From contig JAOZHO010000036.1 of assembly GCA_026014875.1 (NCBI GenBank), positions 1-50,372 on the forward strand: DNA of 50,372 nucleotides. Direction: 5' to 3'. The stretch is from Candidatus Bathyarchaeota archaeon (GTDB taxonomy: Archaea; Thermoproteota; Bathyarchaeia; TCS64). The position numbers were made by a program, and so were the translations under genes. Positions within the stretch are counted from its first letter, which is position 1; each line of letters begins with the position of its first letter. Below the pieces are notes generated by a model, which saw only the letters and a list, made by a program, of their open reading frames with translations, was not told the DNA's origin and did no database searches. This document shows, one piece after another, positions 43,602-50,372 of this stretch.

Positions 43602-44174
43602 CTAGAACAACTCTGGGGATAAGAGCGCGACGTGTGTTTCCCCGTCTCTGAAGCTGCTGGCCGAGAACTCCTCCAAGGAATCCAGCTGGGCGCTAATCCT
43701 TATGAAGGGTATCTCCATGGCATCCAGCATCCCAGGGAGGGCCACACCCAGAGGAACCTGGGCGGGAATCTTCTCGTTGTATGATCCCCTGTGCTCCGCG
43801 ATGATGAGGATGGGTATCCTGTAGGTCTTGAGGAGCGAGGCGATGGCGTTGAACGAGTTGCCCAGGCCTGAGCTCTGGATCAGCATGAACGGCTTCTTCC
43901 CGGCGAGGTAGGCGCCGGCACAGACGCCCACTCCCTCCTCCTCTCTGGTGACGGGAACCGTGAAGATCTCATCGTCGTCCTCGATCATCTCGAGGAGGTT
44001 CTTGAGTTTGCTCGAGGGAAAGGTGACTCCGAAATCGAATCCGTTCTCTTTTAGAAATGAGATGATCTCTGATTCCACCACGCGATGTCCGATTGAAAGC
44101 TGATTGGTCCCAATTGGGTTGTATGGATGCTCCTCTTTTGCAGCTGAGATAGACGCCACGACGCTGTCGTCCAT
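43602..44174 (-). CDS. comD: Sulfopyruvate decarboxylase alpha subunit (ComD)
   Basis: Pyrimidine-binding half of the ThDP enzyme. VPVTREEEGVGVCAGAYLAGKKP has the cofactor-activating glutamate (78-80). QSSGLGNSFNAIASLLKTY and SYNEKIPAQVPLGVALPGMLDA are ComD hallmarks. The N-terminal about 32 residues before VVESEIISFLKENGF are longer than usual, so a downstream GTG (44081 or 44078) may be the true start. GGAGATTAGGG upstream of ATG 44174 nevertheless looks like a ribosome site. Operon comD-comE, divergent from an HTH regulator. Confidence 0.82.
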   Translation of the reverse strand: MDDSVVASISAAKEEHPYNPIGTNQLSIGHRVVESEIISFLKENGFDFGVTFPSSKLKNLLEMIEDDDEIFTVPVTREEEGVGVCAGAYLAGKKPFMLIQSSGLGNSFNAIASLLKTYRIPILIIAEHRGSYNEKIPAQVPLGVALPGMLDAMEIPFIRISAQLDSLEEFSASSFRDGETHVALLSPELF

Positions 44175-44277
44175 GTTTCCCTAATCTCCATCCCGGACCA
44201 ATTAATGCTTTTTCCGATAGTAGAAAACCCCACGTCTCATTTATATATTTTATCCTTTTGAAACACATATTTGATAT

Positions 44278-44312
44278 TATAAGGAAAATTTTTATACTTA
44301 TTTATCCTTATA
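44278..44312. promoter_or_regulatory. Inverted-repeat operator around the regulator promoter
   Basis: TATAAGGA (44278-44285) and TCCTTATA (44305-44312) form a perfect 8-bp inverted repeat with a 19-nt spacer. The TATA box TTTATA (44291-44296) lies inside, 26 bases before the regulator ATG. A third half-site, TATCCTT, is at 44251-44257, next to TTATATATTT (44241-44250), which could be the comD TATA box on the other strand. The layout suggests self-repression and control of comDE by the divergent regulator. Confidence 0.6.
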
Positions 44313-44319
44313 GTGGATT

Positions 44320-44826
44320 ATGTGGTCCGAGCTATTGAGGAGCTGCATCACCGATGGGTTTGGTGAACACTTGAGAGAGACCCTGAATTCCCTCGGGATG
44401 AGCATCAAGGATTTTTCGGAGGAGACGGAGATCCCTGTAAGCACTCTATACAAGATCATCTCGGATGGACAGAAGGATTTCCGGAGATCCACGCTGAGGC
44501 AGATAATTCAAGGCGTCAGGCGATTGGAGGGGGTCGACGAGGAGAATGTGCTGGCCATCATCACAACGAGGACCGCCCTCGACACCATCGGGAGAACCAT
44601 CGAAATTGACGGGGGCTCCGTCAAGATCAAGGAGTTCCCGGCGACCACCATCGAGGAGGCGATCATCCAAGGTGTGAGGGCCGAGAAGTCGGGGGTGAAG
44701 GGTATAATATGCGGTCCCATCGCAGCGACCACCCTGGAGAGGGCCGTTGACATACCCATCACCGCGTTCAGGTTCGACGAGGGGCTCCTGTTGGACGCCA
44801 TCGCAAAGCTAGCGGAAAAGCTCTGA
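44320..44826 (+). CDS. HTH transcriptional regulator divergent from comDE
   Basis: 168-aa regulator. Residues about 17-60 form an HTH_3/Cro-like domain (FGEHLRETLNSLGMSIKDFS, then TEIPVSTLYKIISDG). Residues about 75-168 (IIQGVRAEKSGVKGIICGPIAATTLERAVDIPITAF) resemble a small ligand-sensing alpha/beta domain like the N-terminal part of PrpR. The ligand could be a sulfonate or oxoacid (inference). Likely a leaderless transcript from the TATA at 44291-44296. Divergent placement and the operator make it the probable comDE regulator. Confidence 0.75.
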   Translation: MWSELLRSCITDGFGEHLRETLNSLGMSIKDFSEETEIPVSTLYKIISDGQKDFRRSTLRQIIQGVRRLEGVDEENVLAIITTRTALDTIGRTIEIDGGSVKIKEFPATTIEEAIIQGVRAEKSGVKGIICGPIAATTLERAVDIPITAFRFDEGLLLDAIAKLAEKL

Positions 44827-45095
44827 GATCCGTCTTCCGGGTTTAGCATTCCATATGACTGGCGGTTGAACCTCTGGGGACGTGGAGTGGTTTATCATGG
44901 GTCTCCTTAGATGTGAGATGTCAGGAATCACTCTTGGGAAGCTCATCTTAAATACGGAAGTACGAGACTTCTGAGATGTGGGAATCAGCCTGATAGCTAT
45001 CCCCCGGTTGGTGAAGGGAAACGAATAAAGATTTCAGGGTTTTAGGCAAGAAGACGATCAGGAAGGACGGCGTCGCGAAGGTCACGGGGCGGGAG

Positions 45096-47360
45096 ATGTT
45101 CGCCTCCGATATGTCCCTCCCAAATATGCTGTACGGGAGGGTCCTAAAAAGCGCTCATTCCCACGCCAGGGTCAAGGCGATGGACGTGGCGGGGGCGGAG
45201 GCGATGGGGGCGGTCACCCTCACGCCCGACGAGGTCCCCGATGTGGTCTACTGCCCGAGGCTGGTGAGTATCCCCGAGGCGACCTACAGGGACTGGCGGG
45301 TGCTCACCGACAAGCCCCGCTACGTGGGGGAGCCCATCGGGGCGGTGGCCGCTGAGAGCGAGGAGGAGGCCCAGAGGGCCCTCGAGGCCGTCGAGGTGGA
45401 GTACGAGGTCCTGGGCGCCTCATTTGATGCGCTGGACGCCATGAGGCCTGAGGCGGAGGCCATTCACGAGCGGATCTACCTCGAGGACGACCTCCTGGAT
45501 GTAGAGAGCAACGTCGGGTGCGCCCTCGATATAACCGAGGGTGACCCGAAGGCCCTGGAGGACGCCGATGTGGTCATCGAGAGGACTTACCGGACGAACC
45601 GGAGGTACCACAACCAGTTGGAGCCCAAGTCGGTGCTGGTGCGGCCCGAGCCGGATGGTGGGGTGAGCATCTGGAGCACCACCCAGACCATCCACAACAC
45701 ACGGCTCCTCATCCACGACATCTACGGCATCCCCGTGGGGAAGATCCGGGTCTACAAGGTGGCCCTCGGGGGGAGCTTCGGATCCAGCATCCACGTCAAC
45801 CCCGTGGTGAACATCGCGGTGGGCCTCGCGCTGAAGAGCGGCCGCCCGGTGAAGATGAGCTACACCAGGGAGGAGGACATCAGGGACCACTGCAGCTACC
45901 AGATGATCTTCAAGCTCAAACTGGGCGCCAACAGGGACGGCAAGCTCGCCGGGGGGCGCCTCGAGGCCTACCTGGACATCGGGGCTCACCAGATCCAGGC
46001 CTACCCGCTGCTGGGGTGCGTGGTGGGTTGGTGGGTGAGCCTCTACAAGCTCCCCTACGTGGAGTACACGGGTAAGGCGGTGTACACCAACAAGGTGCCC
46101 AGCTGCGCCTTCAGGGGATACGGGAATCCCCAGATCACATGGGTCGTGGAGACCATGATGGACGAGCTCGCCGGGGAGCTCGGTGTCGACCCCCTGGACT
46201 TCAGGTTGAACAACTACATCGGCGAGGGAGACCTCTTCTGGGGTCAAGGACCATCCGTGAAATCCATCATCAGGAGCTGCGGCGTCGAGGAGATTCTCAC
46301 CAAGGGCGCCGAGATGGTGGACTGGTATAACCGCCCCAAGGCCGGGGCGCAGACCGGCCGTTTCAGGAGGGGCTGGGGCGTCGGCAGGGGCTACCACACC
46401 AGCAGCGCCGGAGCCCCGGTGCCCAGCAGCATCGTGGACTTCGGGGGCGCCATGCTCAAGATGAACGAGGACGGCACATTCGACTACGTCTCAGCCCTGA
46501 TGGACCACGGCTGCGGGACCCAGGATGCCCACGTCAAGATCGTCGCCGAGGAGCTCTGCGTCCCCGTGGAGAAGGTGAACATCATCAAGGCGGACACTGG
46601 CACCACCATCTACGACGTCTGCACCCATGCCTCCAGAGGCGTCTACAGCGGGGGAGGGGCGGCCCTCAAGGTCGCCGGGAAGGTGAAGACCCAGATCAGG
46701 GAGTTCGCCGGCAGGATACTGGACGCCTACCCCCACGCAGTCAGGATCAGGTACGACGAGGAGGGGGACAGGACCGTCGTCTACGCCGAGGGCATCGAGG
46801 GCAGGGAGGTGACGTACAGGGAGGTCGCCGAGACGGCCCGGCACAAGAACTGGGGCACCGTCTCCGCGCTGGAGAGCTATCGGCAGCCCAGCTGCCCGCC
46901 TCATTTCACGGGCTACTTCATCGAGGTGGAGGTGGACACCTGGACGGGGAAGGTGAAGCCCCTCCGGGTGGTGGCGGGGGCTGATATTGGGACGGTGATC
47001 AACCCTCTGCTCGCCGCTGGGCAGGTGCACGGCGGCATGGCCCAGGGGTGGAGTATGTCCCTCTTAGAGGACACCCCCTACGACCCTGAGACCGGGGACC
47101 TCGTGAACGGGGGCTCCATCGCCAACTACAAGGTCCCCACCTCCAACGACCTCCTCGACCTGGACGACTTCACGGTCTTCTTCGCGGACACCTACGAGCC
47201 CACGGGGCCCTTCGGGGCTAAGGGTCTTGGGGAGGGGGCTCTCAATCCGGTGGCGGGGACGGTGGCCAACGCTATCCAGGATGCCCTTGGGGTCCGGTTC
47301 TTCGAGCTCCCCATTACGCCGATCAAGGTCCTTGAGGCGTTGAGGGAGAAGGAGGGTTAG
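45096..47360 (+). CDS. Molybdenum hydroxylase large subunit (xanthine dehydrogenase/CoxL family), 5' end disrupted
   Basis: Molybdopterin-binding subunit, 754 aa from ATG 45096. CAFRGYGNPQ (pterin contact) and FGAKGLGEGALNP (catalytic Glu) are intact. The same frame is open back to 45015 and encodes DFRVLGKKTIRKDGVAKVTG, the conserved family N-terminus, yet has no ATG/GTG/TTG there before the TGA at 45012. Dropping one base near 45026 would join it to GTG 45011. So a single-base frameshift (real or assembly error) is likely. Followed by FAD and [2Fe-2S] subunits. The substrate may be an aldehyde or N-heterocycle; unknown. Confidence 0.88.
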   Translation: MFASDMSLPNMLYGRVLKSAHSHARVKAMDVAGAEAMGAVTLTPDEVPDVVYCPRLVSIPEATYRDWRVLTDKPRYVGEPIGAVAAESEEEAQRALEAVEVEYEVLGASFDALDAMRPEAEAIHERIYLEDDLLDVESNVGCALDITEGDPKALEDADVVIERTYRTNRRYHNQLEPKSVLVRPEPDGGVSIWSTTQTIHNTRLLIHDIYGIPVGKIRVYKVALGGSFGSSIHVNPVVNIAVGLALKSGRPVKMSYTREEDIRDHCSYQMIFKLKLGANRDGKLAGGRLEAYLDIGAHQIQAYPLLGCVVGWWVSLYKLPYVEYTGKAVYTNKVPSCAFRGYGNPQITWVVETMMDELAGELGVDPLDFRLNNYIGEGDLFWGQGPSVKSIIRSCGVEEILTKGAEMVDWYNRPKAGAQTGRFRRGWGVGRGYHTSSAGAPVPSSIVDFGGAMLKMNEDGTFDYVSALMDHGCGTQDAHVKIVAEELCVPVEKVNIIKADTGTTIYDVCTHASRGVYSGGGAALKVAGKVKTQIREFAGRILDAYPHAVRIRYDEEGDRTVVYAEGIEGREVTYREVAETARHKNWGTVSALESYRQPSCPPHFTGYFIEVEVDTWTGKVKPLRVVAGADIGTVINPLLAAGQVHGGMAQGWSMSLLEDTPYDPETGDLVNGGSIANYKVPTSNDLLDLDDFTVFFADTYEPTGPFGAKGLGEGALNPVAGTVANAIQDALGVRFFELPITPIKVLEALREKEG

Positions 47361-47362
47361 AG

Positions 47363-48265
47363 ATGACAATAAACAAGGTGAACACCCACATCGTGCCCAT
47401 CGAGTTCGAGTACCACGCCCCGGGAAGCCTCGACGAGGCCGTGGGGCTTCTTGAGAGGTACGGTGAGGAGGCTCAGATTCTGGCCGGGGGCACCGACCTC
47501 ATCCCCCAGATGAAGCAGCGGAAGGCCGAGCCGAAGCACGTCGTCAACATCAAGAGGATACCCGGGCTGGCCTGCATCGAGGAGACGCCCGACGGATTCA
47601 GGATCGGGGCCCTCGCAAAGCTGAGGGCCGTCGAGCTCTCGCCGCAGATAAAGGAGAAGATACCCCTTCTGAGCGAGGCCGCCCAGAGCATAGGCTCGGT
47701 CCAGATCAGGAACCTGGGCACTATCGGCGGAAACATCTGCAACGCCAGCCCCAGCGCCGACATGGCGACCCCCCTCCTGGTCCTAGACGCCACGGTGCAC
47801 ATCTACGGCAGAGACGGAGCCAAGACCTGCTCCATCGCCGAGTTCTTCCAAGGCGGGGGCGATATCAACCTCGGGAGGGGAGAGTTCGTCACAGGCTTCA
47901 CTGTGCCATTTCCTCCCGTGGGGGCGGGCTCCGCCTTCGAGAAGGTGGGGTGGACGACTTTCGACATCGCCACGGTCAACGTCGCGGCGGTTGTGACCCT
48001 GAAGGGAGGGAAGATCGACCACTGCAGCATCGCATTGGGGGCCTGTTCCCCCGCTCCGGTGAGGGGGGTGCTGGCGGAGGCCGCGTTGATCGGTAAGGAG
48101 CCTTCGGCGGAGGCTCTGGAGGAGGCGGTGGAGTTTATCGCCGCATGCGTGGAGCCTAGGGAGCGGTGGAGGAGGGCTCCCCCCGAGTACAGGAGGAGGT
48201 CCTCTAAGGCCCTCGCGATGGACGCGTTGAGCAGGGCCATCGAGCGTGCGAGGAGGTTCCCATGA
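47363..48265 (+). CDS. Molybdenum hydroxylase FAD-binding subunit (CoxM/XdhB-like)
   Basis: FAD-binding middle subunit, 300 aa, passing electrons between iron-sulfur and acceptor. ILAGGTDLIPQMK (35-50 region) and GTIGGNICNASPSADMA (about 113-129) are the two FAD-binding motifs of the PCMH-type domain. The C-terminal CO-dehydrogenase flavoprotein domain ends near residue 285. GGAGGG lies in front of ATG 47363, 2 bases after the large-subunit stop. It overlaps the next gene by ATGA. Confidence 0.92.
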   Translation: MTINKVNTHIVPIEFEYHAPGSLDEAVGLLERYGEEAQILAGGTDLIPQMKQRKAEPKHVVNIKRIPGLACIEETPDGFRIGALAKLRAVELSPQIKEKIPLLSEAAQSIGSVQIRNLGTIGGNICNASPSADMATPLLVLDATVHIYGRDGAKTCSIAEFFQGGGDINLGRGEFVTGFTVPFPPVGAGSAFEKVGWTTFDIATVNVAAVVTLKGGKIDHCSIALGACSPAPVRGVLAEAALIGKEPSAEALEEAVEFIAACVEPRERWRRAPPEYRRRSSKALAMDALSRAIERARRFP

Positions 48266-48729
48266 TGGAGATCGAGATAACCATCAACGGGCGGAAGCGG
48301 CGGTTCGACGTGGAGCCCAACAAGCTCCTGCTGAACCTCGTCAGGGACGATCTCCACCTTACGGGCACCAAGTACGGCTGCGGCATCGGGGAGTGCGGCG
48401 CCTGCACGGTCCACCTCGACGGGGAGGCCGTGCTCTCCTGCATGGTGCTGGCGGTGGACGCGGACGGGAGGACGGTGGATACCATCGAGGGCGTGGCCGA
48501 CGTAAACAATCTCGACCCGGTGCAGGAGGCGTACATCGAAGAGGGAGCCATCCAGTGCGGATTCTGCACCCCCGGATTCGTCATGACCACGAAGGCCCTC
48601 CTGGCGGAGAACCCTGACCCCTCCGAGGCCGAGATCAGGGAATACCTGAAGGGCAACTACTGCAGGTGCACGGGCTACGTCAACATCGTGAGGGCGGTCC
48701 AGAGCGCAGCCCGGAAGCTGGGCTCCTGA
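48262..48729 (+). CDS. Molybdenum hydroxylase [2Fe-2S] subunit (CoxS/XdhC-type small subunit)
   Basis: Small iron-sulfur subunit, 155 aa, with two [2Fe-2S] clusters. The plant-ferredoxin-like cluster uses GCGIGECGACTVHLDG...LSC. The helical second domain uses IQCGFCTPGFV and GNYCRCTGYVNIV. The start ATG 48262 overlaps the FAD subunit stop, with AGGAGG upstream. It completes a three-gene large-FAD-FeS operon. Confidence 0.95.
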   Translation: MMEIEITINGRKRRFDVEPNKLLLNLVRDDLHLTGTKYGCGIGECGACTVHLDGEAVLSCMVLAVDADGRTVDTIEGVADVNNLDPVQEAYIEEGAIQCGFCTPGFVMTTKALLAENPDPSEAEIREYLKGNYCRCTGYVNIVRAVQSAARKLGS

Positions 48730-48730
48730 G

Positions 48731-49333
48731 GTGGCCCCTCTGAGGGTCGCCGCTGTGGTTCTCGCCGCGGGGAAGTCCCAGCGGATGGGGAGAAACAAAC
48801 TCATACTGAGAATCGGGGGGCGGACCGTGCTGGACCGCGTCCTCTCCTCCATCGAGGCCTCCGGGGTCGAGGAGGTCTACGTTGTTCTCGGCCACAGGCC
48901 GGAAGACTTGGTACCCATAGTTGAGGCTCACTCTGCCGAGGCTGTCCCCAACCCGGACTACGAGGAGGGGATGACGAGCTCCTTCAAGACAGGTCTAAGC
49001 AGGGTCTCCGTCGACGCGGCGTTCCTCTGTCTGGGGGATCAGGTAGTTTTGGATCCTGTTCTGATGGACAGGATGATCGATGCGATGGAAGCCCATCCCG
49101 AGGCTCTCATCGTGAGCCCCGTTCACGAGGGGAAGAGGGGGCACCCTGTGCTGTTCAGGGACACGCTCTTTCCGGAGATCATGGGCCTCGGGAGCGGTGA
49201 TACAATGAAGGATGTCGTTGAGGGGCACGGGGACCGTCACATGGAGGTCGAGGGGGATGTCTGGTGCACCCTTGACATGGACACGCCTGAGGACTACGAG
49301 ATGATCAGGGAGCGCCTTGCCGCCGAACCTTGA
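48731..49333 (+). CDS. MobA-like molybdenum-cofactor nucleotidyltransferase (MocA type)
   Basis: NTP transferase that attaches a nucleotide (CMP or GMP) to molybdopterin; next to hydroxylase genes, the MocA/CTP type is likely. VVLAAGKSQRMGRNKLIL is the nucleotide-binding loop, FLCLGDQVVLDP the metal-binding Asp, and GKRGHPVLF the family GxPV-like segment. GTG start one base after the [2Fe-2S] gene, so same operon. Its 3' end overlaps the convergent XdhC gene by 29 bases. Confidence 0.87.
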   Translation: MAPLRVAAVVLAAGKSQRMGRNKLILRIGGRTVLDRVLSSIEASGVEEVYVVLGHRPEDLVPIVEAHSAEAVPNPDYEEGMTSSFKTGLSRVSVDAAFLCLGDQVVLDPVLMDRMIDAMEAHPEALIVSPVHEGKRGHPVLFRDTLFPEIMGLGSGDTMKDVVEGHGDRHMEVEGDVWCTLDMDTPEDYEMIRERLAAEP

Positions 49334-50072
49334 TGAGCTCGGCGACGATGCTCACGGCGATCTCCTCGGGGGTCTCGGCCCCGATGTCTATGCCGATGGG
49401 GGAGCTGATCCTCGCCAAATCATCAGCGGATAATCCTTCCGAGATGAGCGTCTCCGATATCTTCTCGGCCTTACTTCGGCTCCCGAGTAGACCTACGTAC
49501 GCGAGTTTCCTCGGCAATAATCCCCGGAGGGATACGAGCTCGTACCAGGACTCGCCGTGGACGACGGCCACGTAGTCGGCGGGGGTGGTCTCCAGGCCCT
49601 CGATCTCTTCCTCGAAGGGGCCGGAGCGGATCTCCGCTGCGTGGGGGAATCTCTCCCGGGTCGTCGTGGGGGCGTCGTCCACCACGATGGTCTCGAATCC
49701 GGCCTCGTGGGCCAGGTGGGCGAGGGGCATCCCGATGTGCCCCGATCCTATGATTATGAGCCTGGGGTCCGGTTTCACTATGTCCATGAATATTTTCACC
49801 TCTCCTCCGCATCTGGAGTCTATGGGTATCGCGCCCTCCCTGGGCTCGACGCCCAGGGCGAATGTGATGGTTCTGGGCCTCCCCTCCGCCAGAGACTTTA
49901 TGGCCTCCTCGACGAGCCTCCTCTCCATGCCCCCTCCTCCCACCGTGCCGTAGGTGTTCCCGTCGGAGTCCACGAGCATCTTGGCCCCCTCGTCCCGGGG
50001 GCTCGACCCCGTCTTCTCGACGATGGTGCAGAGGGCGACGGGTTTCCCCTTGCCCAGGAGCCCCTGGAGCAC
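49305..50072 (-). CDS. xdhC: XdhC/CoxF family molybdenum-cofactor maturation protein
   Basis: Chaperone that binds and sulfurates molybdenum cofactor for hydroxylases. KTGSSPRDEGAKMLV and GTVGGGGMERRLVEEA form the N-terminal XdhC domain, and LIIIGSGHIGMPLAHLAHEAG the C-terminal Rossmann domain. Length is 255 aa from GTG 50072. The open frame continues eight codons upstream (VAVLQ-like helix), so initiation could be at a non-standard CTG near 50096. It follows the partial [2Fe-2S] gene at 50089 on the same strand, implying a second hydroxylase operon to the right. Confidence 0.88.
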   Translation of the reverse strand: MLQGLLGKGKPVALCTIVEKTGSSPRDEGAKMLVDSDGNTYGTVGGGGMERRLVEEAIKSLAEGRPRTITFALGVEPREGAIPIDSRCGGEVKIFMDIVKPDPRLIIIGSGHIGMPLAHLAHEAGFETIVVDDAPTTTRERFPHAAEIRSGPFEEEIEGLETTPADYVAVVHGESWYELVSLRGLLPRKLAYVGLLGSRSKAEKISETLISEGLSADDLARISSPIGIDIGAETPEEIAVSIVAELIKVRRQGAP

Positions 50073-50088
50073 GGCGACGAGCTGGGGG

Positions 50089-50372
50089 TCACTCAGTTTG
50101 GGTCATCTCCGCCGCCTTCAGTATCGCCTCGAGGGGGAGGACGAATCCCGTGCACCTGCAGATGTTGCCCTCGATGGCGGTCTTCGCCTCGTGGAGTGTG
50201 GGGCTGGAGTTGTCTCTGAGGAGGGCGTAGGCGGAGATGAGCATCCCCGGGGTGCAGAATCCGCACTGGACCGCGCCCCCCTCCATGAAGGTCTTCCTGA
50301 GGGCGACCATTATGGGTTCGTCCTTCAGCCCCTCGATGGTGGTGACAGATCGCTCCTCGACCCGCGCGGCGA
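50089..50372 (-). CDS. [2Fe-2S] subunit of a second molybdenum hydroxylase (partial)
   Basis: C-terminal part of a CoxS-type small subunit. VQCGFCTPGMLISAY and GNICRCTGFVLPL are the second-cluster cysteine motifs. An ATG at 50310 exists, but the frame runs on to the window edge as VTTIEGLKDEPIM, the usual preceding segment, so the gene is truncated by the window, not by mutation. It lies just ahead of xdhC. Distinct from the plus-strand hydroxylase cluster. Confidence 0.88.
   Translation of the reverse strand, partial: AARVEERSVTTIEGLKDEPIMVALRKTFMEGGAVQCGFCTPGMLISAYALLRDNSSPTLHEAKTAIEGNICRCTGFVLPLEAILKAAEMTQTE

Noticed and set aside
43043-44174. Phosphonopyruvate decarboxylase instead of ComDE
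   Set aside because: The two-gene split, the ComE-like GSMGLASS and terminal RFM segments, and the lack of PEP mutase favour sulfopyruvate decarboxylase. Not fully excluded.
44897-45010. Very short open frames before the Mo-hydroxylase large subunit
   Set aside because: They are under 30 codons, without motif or ribosome site. The 16-codon GTG frame ending at 45028 is more likely the displaced start of the hydroxylase gene.
1-50372. CRISPR arrays, tRNA or rRNA genes, transposases
   Set aside because: Intergenic gaps were scanned by eye; no regularly spaced repeats, cloverleaf-like sequence or IS-type open frame was seen. Small RNAs cannot be excluded without computation.

Overview
The window reads as archaeal chromosome. 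It carries NurA-HerA and Mre11-Rad50 repair operons, a PDCD5-like DNA-binding protein, a tungsten aldehyde:ferredoxin oxidoreductase, a dolichol-type GlcNAc-1-phosphate transferase, a DUF354 protein and sulfopyruvate decarboxylase (ComDE). Many genes have a TATA-like box centred about 22-30 bases before the likely start codon, as expected for leaderless archaeal transcripts, and GTG/TTG starts are common. The G+C-rich background, heavy AGG/CTC/GAG codon use and gene mix would suit an uncultured Thermoproteota lineage such as Bathyarchaeia; this lineage call is inference only.

Layout. (1) 0.2-6.2 kb: an AT-rich type I restriction-modification operon (hsdM-hsdS-hsdR, minus strand) between two copies of a ~40-bp imperfect direct repeat. 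(2) 6.4-8.2 kb: an LVIVD beta-propeller protein and a small Cys/His protein. (3) 8.4-18.0 kb: nurA-herA, a YeiH-type membrane protein, a radical SAM protein, a DUF1932-type dehydrogenase, then mre11-rad50, whose ATPase signature is unusual. (4) 18-21.6 kb: a CruF/DUF422-like membrane protein, a molybdopterin oxidoreductase, a 62-aa Cys protein and a ferritin-like protein. (5) 21.6-33.6 kb: a surface-glycan or glycolipid locus with a Gfo/Idh/MocA sugar dehydrogenase, NodB-type deacetylase, two ATP-grasp ligases, DUF354, GlcNAc-1-P transferase plus small membrane partner, PIG-L deacetylase, GT-B glycosyltransferase, two alkaline-phosphatase-superfamily enzymes and an SDR epimerase. (6) 33.7-38.9 kb: DUF362 iron-sulfur protein, small membrane protein, AOR, PDCD5-like protein and YjbQ. 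(7) 39-44.8 kb: class III aminotransferase, a second ATP-grasp/PIG-L pair, GT2 glycosyltransferase, comE-comD and a divergent HTH regulator with an inverted repeat around its promoter. (8) 45-50.4 kb: a three-subunit molybdenum hydroxylase, a MobA-like nucleotidyltransferase, XdhC and the edge of a second [2Fe-2S] subunit.

The most interesting pattern is that three separate sugar-deacetylase + ATP-grasp pairs occur within 20 kb (22.7-24.7, 27.3-29.0 and 40.4-42.1 kb). Two are paralogous PIG-L/ATP-grasp modules with reversed gene order on opposite strands. Deacetylating an N-acetyl sugar and then ligating a carboxylate to the freed amine would be a coherent, undescribed way to decorate archaeal glycans or to make a glucosamine-based small molecule. 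No tRNA, rRNA, CRISPR array or transposase was recognised. No gene-free stretch exceeds 300 bases.
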